Positions 36,313 to 44,882 of a stretch of 64,000 nucleotides of DNA are shown here, one piece after another. Under the pieces are notes generated by a model. It was not told where the DNA came from. It searched no databases and saw only the letters and a program-made list of their open reading frames with translations. A program made the translations under genes and the position numbers. The stretch covers positions 434,001 to 498,000 of the forward strand of contig NZ_RQJP01000005.1 in assembly GCF_003858645.1 (NCBI RefSeq), given 5' to 3'. Source of the DNA: Larkinella knui (GTDB lineage: Bacteria > Bacteroidota > Bacteroidia > Cytophagales > Spirosomataceae). Every line of letters begins with the position of its first letter. The stretch's first letter is position 1.

Positions 36313-36345
36313 GGATAGCCCGCGCTTTGTGTGGGCGGGCTATCC
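36313..36345. terminator. Bidirectional terminator between convergent genes
   Basis: GGATAGCCCGC (36313-36323) pairs perfectly with GCGGGCTATCC (36335-36345) around an 11-base loop, 14 bases past the PepSY stop and followed by CTTTTC. It sits between converging genes and can serve both. Confidence 0.75.
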
Positions 36346-36385
36346 CTTTTCAGACGACCGAACGATTCCAACTGCGGTTTCGCCC

Positions 36386-37729
36386 TTATTTAAGCGATTT
36401 GATCCTGAATTCTCCTTCGATTGACTCACTGTTAAACGGCGCCGGACAAGGCCCGATCAGGTTATAGAATGTTCCCGTCAGGCGGCCCCGGATGTATTCA
36501 ACCCCGTGAACTTCATCGACCTGAAGAATGGTAACGCCACCGCCTGAAACCTTGGGGGCTTTGGCACCGCAGGGAAAGTTAGCCGACAACCAACCATCAG
36601 CCCCCCCGTAACTGCGGGAAAACTCGGCCCAGGCACCTGTATCGGCCGCCTTGCCGTAGGCATAATGTCGCTGTAGCTTATCCGGATTCAGGTCATTTAG
36701 CAAAATATTCAGCGATTGAGCGGGGTTTTCATTCCAACCACCGATATGCATCAGTGTGCTCGTCCGGGTGAAGGCAAGATTGGTAAAGTTGAAGGGCACT
36801 CCACCGAAGTTGCCGGTGAAATAATCTTTCCCAACCAGGATACGCAGTAGCAAATAAACCTTTTTCGGACTGTTTTTGAAGGTAACCTCCGCTACAATCG
36901 TTACCGGGTTGCTGGGTGGGTAATTGCCTGGTGCGGTATAGGTGGCTTTATAAAATATCTCAAAGTCTTCTTCATTGACCCCCGTGGACTTGACCTTCCC
37001 GTTTGCATCTCCACCTACTACCGACCATTTGACGTCTTTCACATCCAGACCTATTTTGACTTCGTTTGAAGAACCCGGTTTTCCCGAAAGCGGTACCGGT
37101 GGTAACAAACAGTTATCGACTTGCAGATTCGTCGAGGCTCCTAAATCAACATAGCTATCCTTTGCCGGACCGCCCTCAAGAGTAATCATTTCCAGCCGGG
37201 CAATTTCGTAGGCACTCCAGTCGCTGAAGTGCGGCATAGACGCGGTAATCTGCCGGCTCACGGTATCGACGCTGACACGGGACATCCCCGACCAACTTTT
37301 ATCACGCCCCTGAACAGCCACGCCAAATCCATCCAGGTCGTTAAGCGATACGTCTGCTTTCGCATATTGAAAGGTTAGTTGGGCGGGCTTGGCAAACTGC
37401 GTTCCATCGGGTGAAAAGCGATAGGCCAGTCCCAGCCCATTCGGTGCATGGTTGGAAATAGGCTGGATGGTAAGGTCGGTAGCCTTGCTGAGTGCCCCGG
37501 CCGGTACTATTAGCTGCACTTTACCATCGGCAGAAGCAAGCGTTCCGCCTTCCGGACCGATGGTTTTACTGGTGGCCTGGCCCTGAGGTTGCCCCACTTC
37601 TGTCGGGTGACCAACTTCTGTCGGGTGGACCACAGTTGAAGTAGGGTCGATTTCATTCTGATTTTGTTTGCAGCCGCTCAATCCGCTCAACAGAGCCCAA
37701 CTGACCAGCAGGGAGTAACGTAGGTTCAT
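36386..37729 (-). CDS. Lipoprotein of unknown function with ZU5-like segment
   Basis: A 447-residue lipoprotein; the start is at MNLRYSLLVSW (ATG at 37729), which puts the lipidated C20 in LLSGLSGC; an earlier in-frame ATG at 37813 would bury the signal. After a short polar linker with a repeated HPTEVG hexapeptide comes a segment (about 55-175) resembling the ZU5 fold: TIGPEGGTLASADGKVQLIV, PAGALSKATDLTIQPI, and MPHFSDWSAYEI. The rest (~200-447) looks like a beta-rich surface domain without a family I know. It may be anchored outside and bind a surface ligand. Confidence 0.7.
   Translation of the reverse strand: MNLRYSLLVSWALLSGLSGCKQNQNEIDPTSTVVHPTEVGHPTEVGQPQGQATSKTIGPEGGTLASADGKVQLIVPAGALSKATDLTIQPISNHAPNGLGLAYRFSPDGTQFAKPAQLTFQYAKADVSLNDLDGFGVAVQGRDKSWSGMSRVSVDTVSRQITASMPHFSDWSAYEIARLEMITLEGGPAKDSYVDLGASTNLQVDNCLLPPVPLSGKPGSSNEVKIGLDVKDVKWSVVGGDANGKVKSTGVNEEDFEIFYKATYTAPGNYPPSNPVTIVAEVTFKNSPKKVYLLLRILVGKDYFTGNFGGVPFNFTNLAFTRTSTLMHIGGWNENPAQSLNILLNDLNPDKLQRHYAYGKAADTGAWAEFSRSYGGADGWLSANFPCGAKAPKVSGGGVTILQVDEVHGVEYIRGRLTGTFYNLIGPCPAPFNSESIEGEFRIKSLK
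37596..37627. repeat. 18-base tandem repeat inside the lipoprotein gene
   Basis: ACTTCTGTCGGGTG occurs at 37596-37609 and again at 37614-37627, a period of 18 bases that codes a doubled HPTEVG in the lipoprotein's linker. Such a unit could change copy number without shifting the frame. Confidence 0.7.
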
Positions 37730-37937
37730 TCCTTTATCGTTTAGTAGTTGCTGTTTATGATTCAAAAATGAGGAAACAGCCCTTTCTAAACTAGAAGGAG
37801 TTCGGTGGAGCAACTAAACGGCCCGGTCAAGTGTCACATTGCCGATACTAAGCTATTCGGATGCCAATTGGCTAAATTTACCGGGTTTTCACTTTCTTTC
37901 TGTTCCGGGAAGAATATCTTTGGCCAACGCATCCGAA

Positions 37938-39254
37938 ATGGCTACAGCCGATATGAAATTCAACCCAACCCGCAGAACATTTATCAAGGCATCGGTACTG
38001 ACCGGTACTGTTCCTTTTTTGCCGCCCGGCATTGACTTTACGGCAGTCAGTGAAAACCAAACCAATCCTATACAACCCGAAATGGTACCGGAAACGAAGA
38101 GTATTATCGGCGCCTACGGCTCCTGGGCCGCTTCTCTTCAGACGCAGCCTTCTCTTTCCTTTCGAAATGCCCGGTGGAAGCCGGAGCAGTTGACCCGCTG
38201 GAAAAAGGAAGCCCTGGAAAAGACCCGGGAACTGGTGGCGGCTCCTCCGCAACCGGCCACGCCCGAGGTTCGCATCGAGCGGACCTTCGAGTATGACGGA
38301 CTGACGATCGAGGAAATCAGCTGGCAACTGCCCTACGGCCGACCCACCAGGGCGGTTGTTCTGAAACCCAAGGGTGCCAAAGAGCCGCTGCCTGCCATTC
38401 TGGCCCTGCATGACCATGCCGGGAAGAAGTATTTCGGGTATCGGAAAATCGTCAAAACCGGGGATGATCAGCATCCGTTGCTCGCCGAGCACCAGCGGGA
38501 GGATTACAGCGGCAGGGCCTGGGCCAATGATGTAGCCAAGCGCGGGTATGTGGTGTTGGTGCACGATGCGTTTGCGTTCGGCAGCCGGCGGGTGTTGTAT
38601 GAGGATGTGGTCGGGTTGAAATACGAGGGACTCGATACGCGGGGGAAAACCGACGCGGATCCGGAGAAAACGGAACACATCGAAGCCTATAACCAATGGT
38701 CGTCCGAGCATGAACACGTCATGTCAAAGTCCCTGTTTTGTGCCGGTACGACGTGGCCGGGCGTTTTTCTAAGCGAAGATCAGGTGGCGCTGTCCATTTT
38801 ATGCGCCCGAAAAGACGTTGATCCCCAGCGGGTTGGGTGTGGAGGATTGTCGGGCGGGGGGCTGCGAACCGTGTACCTGGCAGGCCTGGATCCCCGGATC
38901 AAATGCTGCGTCTGCGTCGGATTTATGACAACCTGGGACGACTTTGCACTTCACAAAGCGTATACGCATACGTGGATGACGTATACGCCTTTGTTGCCCC
39001 GCTACCTGGATTTCCCGGAAATTCTGGGCCTGCGGGTGCCGCTTCCCACCATGATCCAAAGCAACAACCAGGATGAACTGTATACGCTCCCCGAAATGAA
39101 AACCGCCGATAAAATTCTGGGTGAGGTTTTTAAAAAGGCCGGGGCTGGGGACCGCTACACGGGGCGGTTTTACGATGGCGAGCACAAATTTGACCAAACC
39201 ATGCAGATCGATGCGTTTGACTGGTTTGACCGGTGGCTGAAAAAAGCAAAGTAA
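37938..39254 (+). CDS. Exported alpha/beta hydrolase, acetyl xylan esterase-like
   Basis: A 438-residue hydrolase with a Tat-type leader (NPTRRTFIKASVLTG); ATGs at 37938 and 37953 are both possible, and the longer TTG-started frame from 37839 is rejected. The alpha/beta core has LPAILALHDHAGKKYFG before the cap, the nucleophile S305 in GCGGLSGGG, an acid probably in SNNQDELYTL and H in DGEHKFD. It fits the dienelactone hydrolase/acetyl xylan esterase-like group seen near glycan genes in Bacteroidota. The next two genes are also exported carbohydrate enzymes. Confidence 0.82.
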   Translation: MATADMKFNPTRRTFIKASVLTGTVPFLPPGIDFTAVSENQTNPIQPEMVPETKSIIGAYGSWAASLQTQPSLSFRNARWKPEQLTRWKKEALEKTRELVAAPPQPATPEVRIERTFEYDGLTIEEISWQLPYGRPTRAVVLKPKGAKEPLPAILALHDHAGKKYFGYRKIVKTGDDQHPLLAEHQREDYSGRAWANDVAKRGYVVLVHDAFAFGSRRVLYEDVVGLKYEGLDTRGKTDADPEKTEHIEAYNQWSSEHEHVMSKSLFCAGTTWPGVFLSEDQVALSILCARKDVDPQRVGCGGLSGGGLRTVYLAGLDPRIKCCVCVGFMTTWDDFALHKAYTHTWMTYTPLLPRYLDFPEILGLRVPLPTMIQSNNQDELYTLPEMKTADKILGEVFKKAGAGDRYTGRFYDGEHKFDQTMQIDAFDWFDRWLKKAK

Positions 39255-39279
39255 CTTTCCAGGAGGGTGTGCAAAACGG

Positions 39280-39312
39280 GTCAGGGAAGCCTGACTCTCG
39301 CACCTACTTTTG
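39280..39312 (+). promoter_or_regulatory. Small hairpin followed by a -7-like box
   Basis: GTCAGG (39280-39285) pairs with CCTGAC (39290-39295), just past the hydrolase stop at 39254. Seventeen bases later TACTTTTG (39305-39312) fits TAnnTTTG, but no TTG lies at the right distance upstream. It could end one transcript and begin that of the beta-helix gene at 39381. Confidence 0.3.
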
Positions 39313-39380
39313 TGTTTGACGTTTGTATACTAGTAAAACACGGCTGCGAACGACTTTTGAGGACAGTACATTCCTGAACC

Positions 39381-41486
39381 ATGCGCAAAACCGTTCCTCT
39401 TTTTCTGCTTTCCAGCCTCTTTCTGCTGGCCCTTGAATCCGTTGCCCAACCCATTTACGTAGCCCCTTCGGGGAATGACAAAAATCCCGGAACGCTTCAG
39501 AAACCGCTGGCGACGCTCACGGGGGCCCGCAACCGCGCCCGGCTGCTGCGACGGCAAAAACCGCTCACCCGGCCCCTCGAAATTGTGGTTCGGAAAGGCG
39601 AGTATGTACTGAACGAACCGTTGGTGTTGACCACCGACGATTCCGGTTCAGAAACCGCCCCGCTCGTTTTCAAAGGCGAAGCGGGCAGCACCCCGGTTTT
39701 TTACGGCGGTATGCGCCTGAACCGGTTTGAGAAAGTGTCCGACGATCTCTGGAAAACCGATGTGCCGGACGTGCGCCGGTATGACTGGTCGTTCGAGCAG
39801 TTGTACATCAACGGGCAGCGGGCCATCCGTGCCCAAACGCCCAACGACGGTTTTTTTCAACCCAAAACGGTTACGGAGACGGTTTTGAGCAAAGGAACCG
39901 GGCCGTTTGCTGACTTTGCCGCCCAGAAAATTACCGTTCCACTCGAAAGTCTCAACTGGCTTTCCGGGCTTCCCGAAGCGGACTTGAACCAGGCGGTGGT
40001 GACGTTTTATCACAACTGGGACAATACCCGAAAACCGGTTCTGGCCGTTAGCAAAGCCGATACCGCCCTCTACATTACCGGTGAGGGCATGAAGCCGTGG
40101 AACAAAATTACGAACCAGTCCCTGTTCGTCCTCGAAAATCTGAAAGCCGCACTCGATGCGCCGGGCGAGTGGTTTCTCGAAAAAACCGGCACACTCTATT
40201 ACCGCCCCCGACCCGGCGAAACCATCGACAAAATCACGGCTTTTGCGCCGGTGAACGAGAAGTTCGTGATCATCAAAGGCGATGAAACCGGGGGTAAACG
40301 GGTGAAAAACATCCGCTTCGAAAACCTTTCGTTTCAGATCGCCGGGTACCGAATGTCACCGTTTGGTGTGGAACCGGAACAGGCAGCCGCCCGCGTAGAA
40401 GCCACCGTTCAACTGGATTTTGCCGACAACATCCGCTTTATCACTTGCGAAATTGCGCATACCGGCGGCAGCGGCATCTGGTTCCGCCGGGCCTGCGCCA
40501 ACGGGCGGGTCGAGCGGTGTTATCTGCACGATCTGGGCGCGAGTGGCGTCAAAATTGGCGAAACCATCATCCGGCCCGACTCGTCGGAACTGACGCATCA
40601 CATCACCGTCGACAACAACATCCTGCGTTCGGGCGGTTATGTTTTCCCCTGCGCGGTGGCCCTGATTATCTTCCACGGTCGGGATAACGTGCTGTCTCAC
40701 AATGAAATCGCTGATTTTCGCTACTCCGGTGTTTCCGTGGGCTGGGTGTGGGGCTACGCTTTCAGTCCGTCGAAGCGAAACCGGGTCGAATTCAACCACA
40801 TTCATCACCTGGGCTGGGGCGTTCTGAGCGACATGGGCGGGGTGTATACGCTCGGCGTGTCGGAGGGAACCGTGGTGTCGAACAACGTGATTCACCACAT
40901 TTACGCCTTCGATTACGGCGGCTGGGGGCTGTATACCGACGAAGGTTCGACCGGTATCGTTCTGGAAAACAACCTGGTGTATGCCTGCAAAAGCTCCGGT
41001 TTTCACCAGCATTATGGCAAGGATAACCTCATCCGCAACAACATTTTTGCCGACAACATCAAGGCGCAGCTCCAGGGCACCCGCGTCGAACCGCACCGCT
41101 CGTTTTCCTTTACCAATAATATCGTTTACTACAATACCGGAACGCTGTTGAGCAGTAACTGGGCGAAATTTAACCTGGTAACGGACCAGAACTGCTACTG
41201 GGACGCCCGCTCGAAAGAGCCGGTTTTTGGCAAACAATCCGTGCAGGACTGGCAACTGGCGGGCAAAGATCAGCACTCGATTGTCGCTAATCCCGGTTTT
41301 GTCGATCCCGAAGCGTTTGATTTCCGGTTAAAAAATACCGACGTGGTTAACCAGATTGGCTTCAAACCGTTCGACTACAGCCAGGCGGGGGTGTATGGAA
41401 CGATGGCCTGGAAAAACAAGGCCCGGCTGGATTCGGCGGTTGCCCAGGAGTTCGACCAGATGGTGGCGCAACACGAGAAAAAGTAG
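39381..41486 (+). CDS. Secreted right-handed beta-helix protein, GH141-like
   Basis: A 701-residue exported protein. The signal peptide (VPLFLLSSLFLLALESVAQ) is followed by IYVAPSGNDKNPGTLQKPLA, the usual start of parallel beta-helix glycan enzymes, then repeated coils with short N/H-rich turns (VDNNILRSGGYVF, SHNEIADFRYSGVSVGW, ENNLVYACKSSGFHQHYGKD). The layout and length match the GH141 group, which holds an alpha-fucosidase on pectin and a xylanase. I cannot fix the catalytic pair. The next gene (SGNH hydrolase) and previous gene (esterase-like) suggest action on an acetylated plant glycan. Confidence 0.8.
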   Translation: MRKTVPLFLLSSLFLLALESVAQPIYVAPSGNDKNPGTLQKPLATLTGARNRARLLRRQKPLTRPLEIVVRKGEYVLNEPLVLTTDDSGSETAPLVFKGEAGSTPVFYGGMRLNRFEKVSDDLWKTDVPDVRRYDWSFEQLYINGQRAIRAQTPNDGFFQPKTVTETVLSKGTGPFADFAAQKITVPLESLNWLSGLPEADLNQAVVTFYHNWDNTRKPVLAVSKADTALYITGEGMKPWNKITNQSLFVLENLKAALDAPGEWFLEKTGTLYYRPRPGETIDKITAFAPVNEKFVIIKGDETGGKRVKNIRFENLSFQIAGYRMSPFGVEPEQAAARVEATVQLDFADNIRFITCEIAHTGGSGIWFRRACANGRVERCYLHDLGASGVKIGETIIRPDSSELTHHITVDNNILRSGGYVFPCAVALIIFHGRDNVLSHNEIADFRYSGVSVGWVWGYAFSPSKRNRVEFNHIHHLGWGVLSDMGGVYTLGVSEGTVVSNNVIHHIYAFDYGGWGLYTDEGSTGIVLENNLVYACKSSGFHQHYGKDNLIRNNIFADNIKAQLQGTRVEPHRSFSFTNNIVYYNTGTLLSSNWAKFNLVTDQNCYWDARSKEPVFGKQSVQDWQLAGKDQHSIVANPGFVDPEAFDFRLKNTDVVNQIGFKPFDYSQAGVYGTMAWKNKARLDSAVAQEFDQMVAQHEKK

Positions 41487-41538
41487 GACTTTTAAGCCAA
41501 AACCGAGCAGCCATCACCAGAATTCAATACCTTCATCT

Positions 41539-42807
41539 ATGCAGCGCTTTTTCTTCGTTCTTTTTTCGACTATTCTGGTCAGTTTTTCCGGTTTCGTTCA
41601 GGCCCAAACCGACACCTTGTCGGAAAGCCGGGAGTTTCTGGCGCGGGGCGGTTTGCCTAATTTTTTTCAAAAAGTACAAAAAGGCGGACCGGTTTCCATT
41701 GCCTATTTCGGTGGCAGTATCACGGAGGCTGGAAATGGCTGGCGGGAACAATCGCTGCGCTGGTTTCAGCAGCAGTATCCCAAAGCGAACCTGACCCACA
41801 TCAATGCCGCCATTGGGGGAACCGGCTCGGACCTCGGCGTTTTCCGACTGAACCAGCATGTGTTGGTTCATAAACCGGATCTGATTTTTGTCGAGTTTGC
41901 CGTTAACGATGGCGGTCAGCAACCGGCCAAAATTCATAAAGCGATGGAAGGGATTGTCCGGCAAATCTGGCGGCAAAACCGGCGCACCGACATTTGTTTC
42001 GTCTATACGCTGAACGCACCGATGGCGCCGGCTCTGCTGGCACACCGGATGCCGAATTCTGTCCGGGCGATGGAAGAAATTGCCAACCAGTACGGCATTC
42101 CGTCGGTTCATATGGGCTTGGAAGTGATTCGGTTAGATCGGCAGGGGAAGCTGGTTTGGGGGGGTAAAAAAGAAGACTTTCCGGATAAAACGGTTTTCGC
42201 TCCCGACAAAACCCATCCCTATTCGGATACCGGCCACCGGCTGTATGTGGAAGCACTCAGCAAAGCCATGCAGCAAATTGCGGCCGTGGGGCGGCCCGGA
42301 TCCCATGCCGTTCCGAAACCGTTTGTGTCTGATAACTGGGAAGATGCCCAGATGATTCCGGTGCAATCGCTGACCCGGCAAGGTGACTGGCAGGAACTGA
42401 CACCGGCTACCGACACCGTGGCCCGCCAGCTCCGGAACCGGTTTGACTATCTCCTGAAATCGAACCAGCCGGGCGCATCGATTCAGTTCAAACTGAAAGG
42501 AACGATGGCGGGACTCTACGATGTCATCGGCCCCGGTTGTGGTCAATATGCCGTTACCGTCGATGGCGCGCCCGGTCCGCTTTTTCCGCGCTTCGACAGT
42601 TATGCCACGTATTACCGATCGCATTATTTCTTTCTGCCGACGCTGGACGCGGGAACGCACACCATTACGCTGACGGTTTCGCCGGAGCAACTCGACAAAG
42701 CCGCCATTCTCAAAAACCGCAACCAGACCATCACCGACCCGCGTCGATACGCCGAAAACGCCTGCTACGCCGGCCAATTACTGATCATCGGCAAGCTGGA
42801 AAAATAA
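41539..42807 (+). CDS. Secreted SGNH/GDSL hydrolase with C-terminal beta domain
   Basis: A 422-residue protein from MQRFFFVLFSTILVSFSGF (ATG at 41539; an in-frame reading from 41356 would overlap the beta-helix gene). The SGNH blocks are visible: nucleophile S60 in AYFGGSITEAGNG, the glycine block in GGTGSDLG, N in VEFAVNDGG and the Asp-His block near DKTHPYSDTGHRLY. The C-terminal ~150 residues form a beta-sandwich (IQFKLKGTMAGLYDVIGPGC). Such esterases remove acetyl groups from glycans. It sits 52 bases after the beta-helix gene and is probably in its operon. Confidence 0.85.
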   Translation: MQRFFFVLFSTILVSFSGFVQAQTDTLSESREFLARGGLPNFFQKVQKGGPVSIAYFGGSITEAGNGWREQSLRWFQQQYPKANLTHINAAIGGTGSDLGVFRLNQHVLVHKPDLIFVEFAVNDGGQQPAKIHKAMEGIVRQIWRQNRRTDICFVYTLNAPMAPALLAHRMPNSVRAMEEIANQYGIPSVHMGLEVIRLDRQGKLVWGGKKEDFPDKTVFAPDKTHPYSDTGHRLYVEALSKAMQQIAAVGRPGSHAVPKPFVSDNWEDAQMIPVQSLTRQGDWQELTPATDTVARQLRNRFDYLLKSNQPGASIQFKLKGTMAGLYDVIGPGCGQYAVTVDGAPGPLFPRFDSYATYYRSHYFFLPTLDAGTHTITLTVSPEQLDKAAILKNRNQTITDPRRYAENACYAGQLLIIGKLEK

Positions 42808-43132
42808 AACCAGCACAACAGTCATATGAGCCTGAAAGGCTCGCATCAGTAGCCCCGCACATCGTGCGGGGAATCCATCCCGTCCGTCCGTAGTCGGGTC
42901 GGAAATCCGTCTACCTCGCCCCAATCCGTCCCATTGTCCAGCGGTATCGTCGACTGACGCCGGTTTTTGCGTGATTAAAAAAGGCGGTTATTTTGCCCTT
43001 CTGGCTATTTTTAACCATTTTCGTAGGTTAGTTTCGCACGGCTTAGTGGCTGATTTTCTATTTTCTGCGGAAAGTTGGTTTCAAATTCGCGCTATTCCGA
43101 ATCTTTACTATCCATAACTCCATCAACAAGAA
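42808..43132. other. Intergenic gap with hairpin element, otherwise empty
   Basis: This 325-base stretch separates the SGNH hydrolase from the first tldD gene. Its left part holds two hairpins (listed separately at 42828-42871) followed by CCGTCC-rich sequence. The right 230 bases are AT-richer and must hold the tldD promoter, but I see no clear TTG/TAnnTTTG pair. No coding remnant was found. Confidence 0.5.
42828..42871. repeat. Paired hairpins, REP-like
   Basis: GAGCC/GGCTC (42828-42842) and CCCCGCAC/GTGCGGGG (42853-42871, three-base loop) lie just past the SGNH hydrolase stop. AGCCCCGCAC...GTGCGGGG with a neighbouring short stem is a form common between genes in Cytophagales. It can stop transcription of the glycan-enzyme operon. 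Confidence 0.55.
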
Positions 43133-44776
43133 ATGAGAAGAAGGGATTTTATCCAGCTCTCCGGTTTGGGAATGAGCGCTCTGATGGGTAGCTCGATTCC
43201 CGTGCTGGGCAACGCGGTTTCGGTGCATCACCTGCTTGAACCCCGCGCCGATGCTGCTTTAAAGAAAAAACTGGCCGATGTAGCGCTGAATGCGGCCAAA
43301 AGCAAAGGCGCTACCTACGCGGATGTTCGGATCGGGCGGTATTTGCAGCAGTTTATCTTCACGCGGGAAATGAAGGTGCAAAACATCACCAATGCCGAAT
43401 CGTATGGGATTGGGATCCGGGTGATTGCCAACGGCACCTGGGGCTTTTCGGCCACCAGCGACGTTCGGCCCGAGGCCATTGCCAAATGCGCCGAAACCGC
43501 CGTCGCCATCGCCAAAGCCAATTCCAAAATCCAGAAAGAACCCGTCGACCTGGCTCCGCAGAAGGGCGTGGGCGACGTGAGCTGGCAAACGCCCCTGAAA
43601 AAAAACGCCTTCGAAGTTCCGGTTCAGGAAAAGATCGATCTGCTAATGAAAGTGAACGATTCGGCGATGAAAAACGGTGCCGGTTTCGTGACTTCCAACC
43701 TGTTTTTTATCAACGAACAAAAATATTTTGCCTCGACGGATGGTTCCTACATCGATCAGGACATCCACCGAATCTGGCCGACCTTTACCGTTACGGCCGT
43801 TGATCGTCAGGCCGGTAAGTTCAAAACCCGGGATGCACTCAGCTCGCCGATGGGCATGGGCTACGAATACCTGGACGGTTTGGCGAGCGACAAAATTCCT
43901 GGCCCGAACGGCCTAATCAGCTACCGCAATTCCTACGACATGGTGGAAGATGCGACGGTGGCCGCCCGGCAGGCGAAGGAGAAACTCGCGGCCAAGTCGA
44001 TTCAATCCGGAAAATACGACCTCGTGCTGGACCCCAACCACCTTGGTTTGACCATCCACGAATCGGTCGGCCACGCGACAGAACTGGATCGCGTGCTGGG
44101 CTACGAAGCCAATTACGCTGGCACTTCCTTTGCGACGCTCGACAAGTGGAAATCGAAAAACTTCAATTACGGCAGCAAACTGGTCAACATCGTGGCCGAC
44201 AAAACGCAGCCGCTGACGCTGGGGACGGTGGCCTACGACGACGAAGGGGTGCCGGGGAAAGAATGGGATTTGATCAAAGACGGTATTCTGGTGAATTATC
44301 AGGCAACCCGCGATCAGGTGAAAATTCTGGGTGGTACCGAATCGAACGGTTGCAGTTATGCCGACAACTGGGATTCGATCCAGTTTCAGCGGATGCCGAA
44401 TGTTTCGCTGAAGCCCGGCACCGAAAAACGCTCGGTGTCCGACATGATCAAAGGCGTGGATAAAGGCATTTATATCATGGGGCGAGGTTCGTATTCCATT
44501 GATCAACAGCGGTATAACTTCCAGTTTGGCGGCCAGTTGTTTTACGAAATCAAGAACGGGCAGATCGTCGGAATGCTGGATGATGTCGCCTACCAGTCGA
44601 ACACGCAGGAGTTCTGGAATTCGTGCGCCCAGTTGTGCGACAAAGACGATTACCGGACATTCGGTTCCTTTTTTGACGGGAAAGGCCAGCCTTCGCAGGT
44701 CAGCGCCGTCTCGCACGGCTGCCCCACAACGCGTTTCAACGGCGTGAACGTCATCAATACCGGTCGGAAGATATAA
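43133..44776 (+). CDS. tldD: TldD-family metalloprotease with Tat leader, copy 1
   Basis: A 547-residue TldD/PmbA-family protein. Unlike cytoplasmic E. coli TldD, it starts with a twin-arginine leader (MRRRDFIQLSGLGMSALMGS). The zinc motif HExxxH is H309-E310-SVG-H314 in TIHESVGHATELD. Near the C-terminus, NSCAQLCDKDD and SHGCPTTRF (C530) offer cysteines; the place of E. coli's ligand cysteine (CGKxGQ) reads FDGKGQ. TldD pairs with TldE to cut unfolded peptides, and the partner follows at 44883. The peptide substrate is unknown; no ribosomal peptide precursor was seen nearby. A palindrome separates the two genes. Confidence 0.92.
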   Translation: MRRRDFIQLSGLGMSALMGSSIPVLGNAVSVHHLLEPRADAALKKKLADVALNAAKSKGATYADVRIGRYLQQFIFTREMKVQNITNAESYGIGIRVIANGTWGFSATSDVRPEAIAKCAETAVAIAKANSKIQKEPVDLAPQKGVGDVSWQTPLKKNAFEVPVQEKIDLLMKVNDSAMKNGAGFVTSNLFFINEQKYFASTDGSYIDQDIHRIWPTFTVTAVDRQAGKFKTRDALSSPMGMGYEYLDGLASDKIPGPNGLISYRNSYDMVEDATVAARQAKEKLAAKSIQSGKYDLVLDPNHLGLTIHESVGHATELDRVLGYEANYAGTSFATLDKWKSKNFNYGSKLVNIVADKTQPLTLGTVAYDDEGVPGKEWDLIKDGILVNYQATRDQVKILGGTESNGCSYADNWDSIQFQRMPNVSLKPGTEKRSVSDMIKGVDKGIYIMGRGSYSIDQQRYNFQFGGQLFYEIKNGQIVGMLDDVAYQSNTQEFWNSCAQLCDKDDYRTFGSFFDGKGQPSQVSAVSHGCPTTRFNGVNVINTGRKI

Positions 44777-44781
44777 GAGTC

Positions 44782-44862
44782 GGTTTACGGTATTCGGTTT
44801 ACGGTGGCTGACGCAAGTGTTGGACGCGCGCGTCAGCCACCGTAAACCGAATACCGTAAACC
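44782..44862. repeat. Palindromic element, family A copy 2 (perfect 33-base arms)
   Basis: Arms 44782-44814 and 44830-44862 are exact complements over 33 bases, with a 15-base loop; each contains TTTACGGTGGCTGACGC. It begins six bases after the tldD stop and ends 20 bases before tldE. Perfect pairing marks it as young or maintained. Related copies lie at 13256 and 48141. Confidence 0.9.
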
Positions 44863-44882
44863 CAAAACCAACAAACGGAGTC

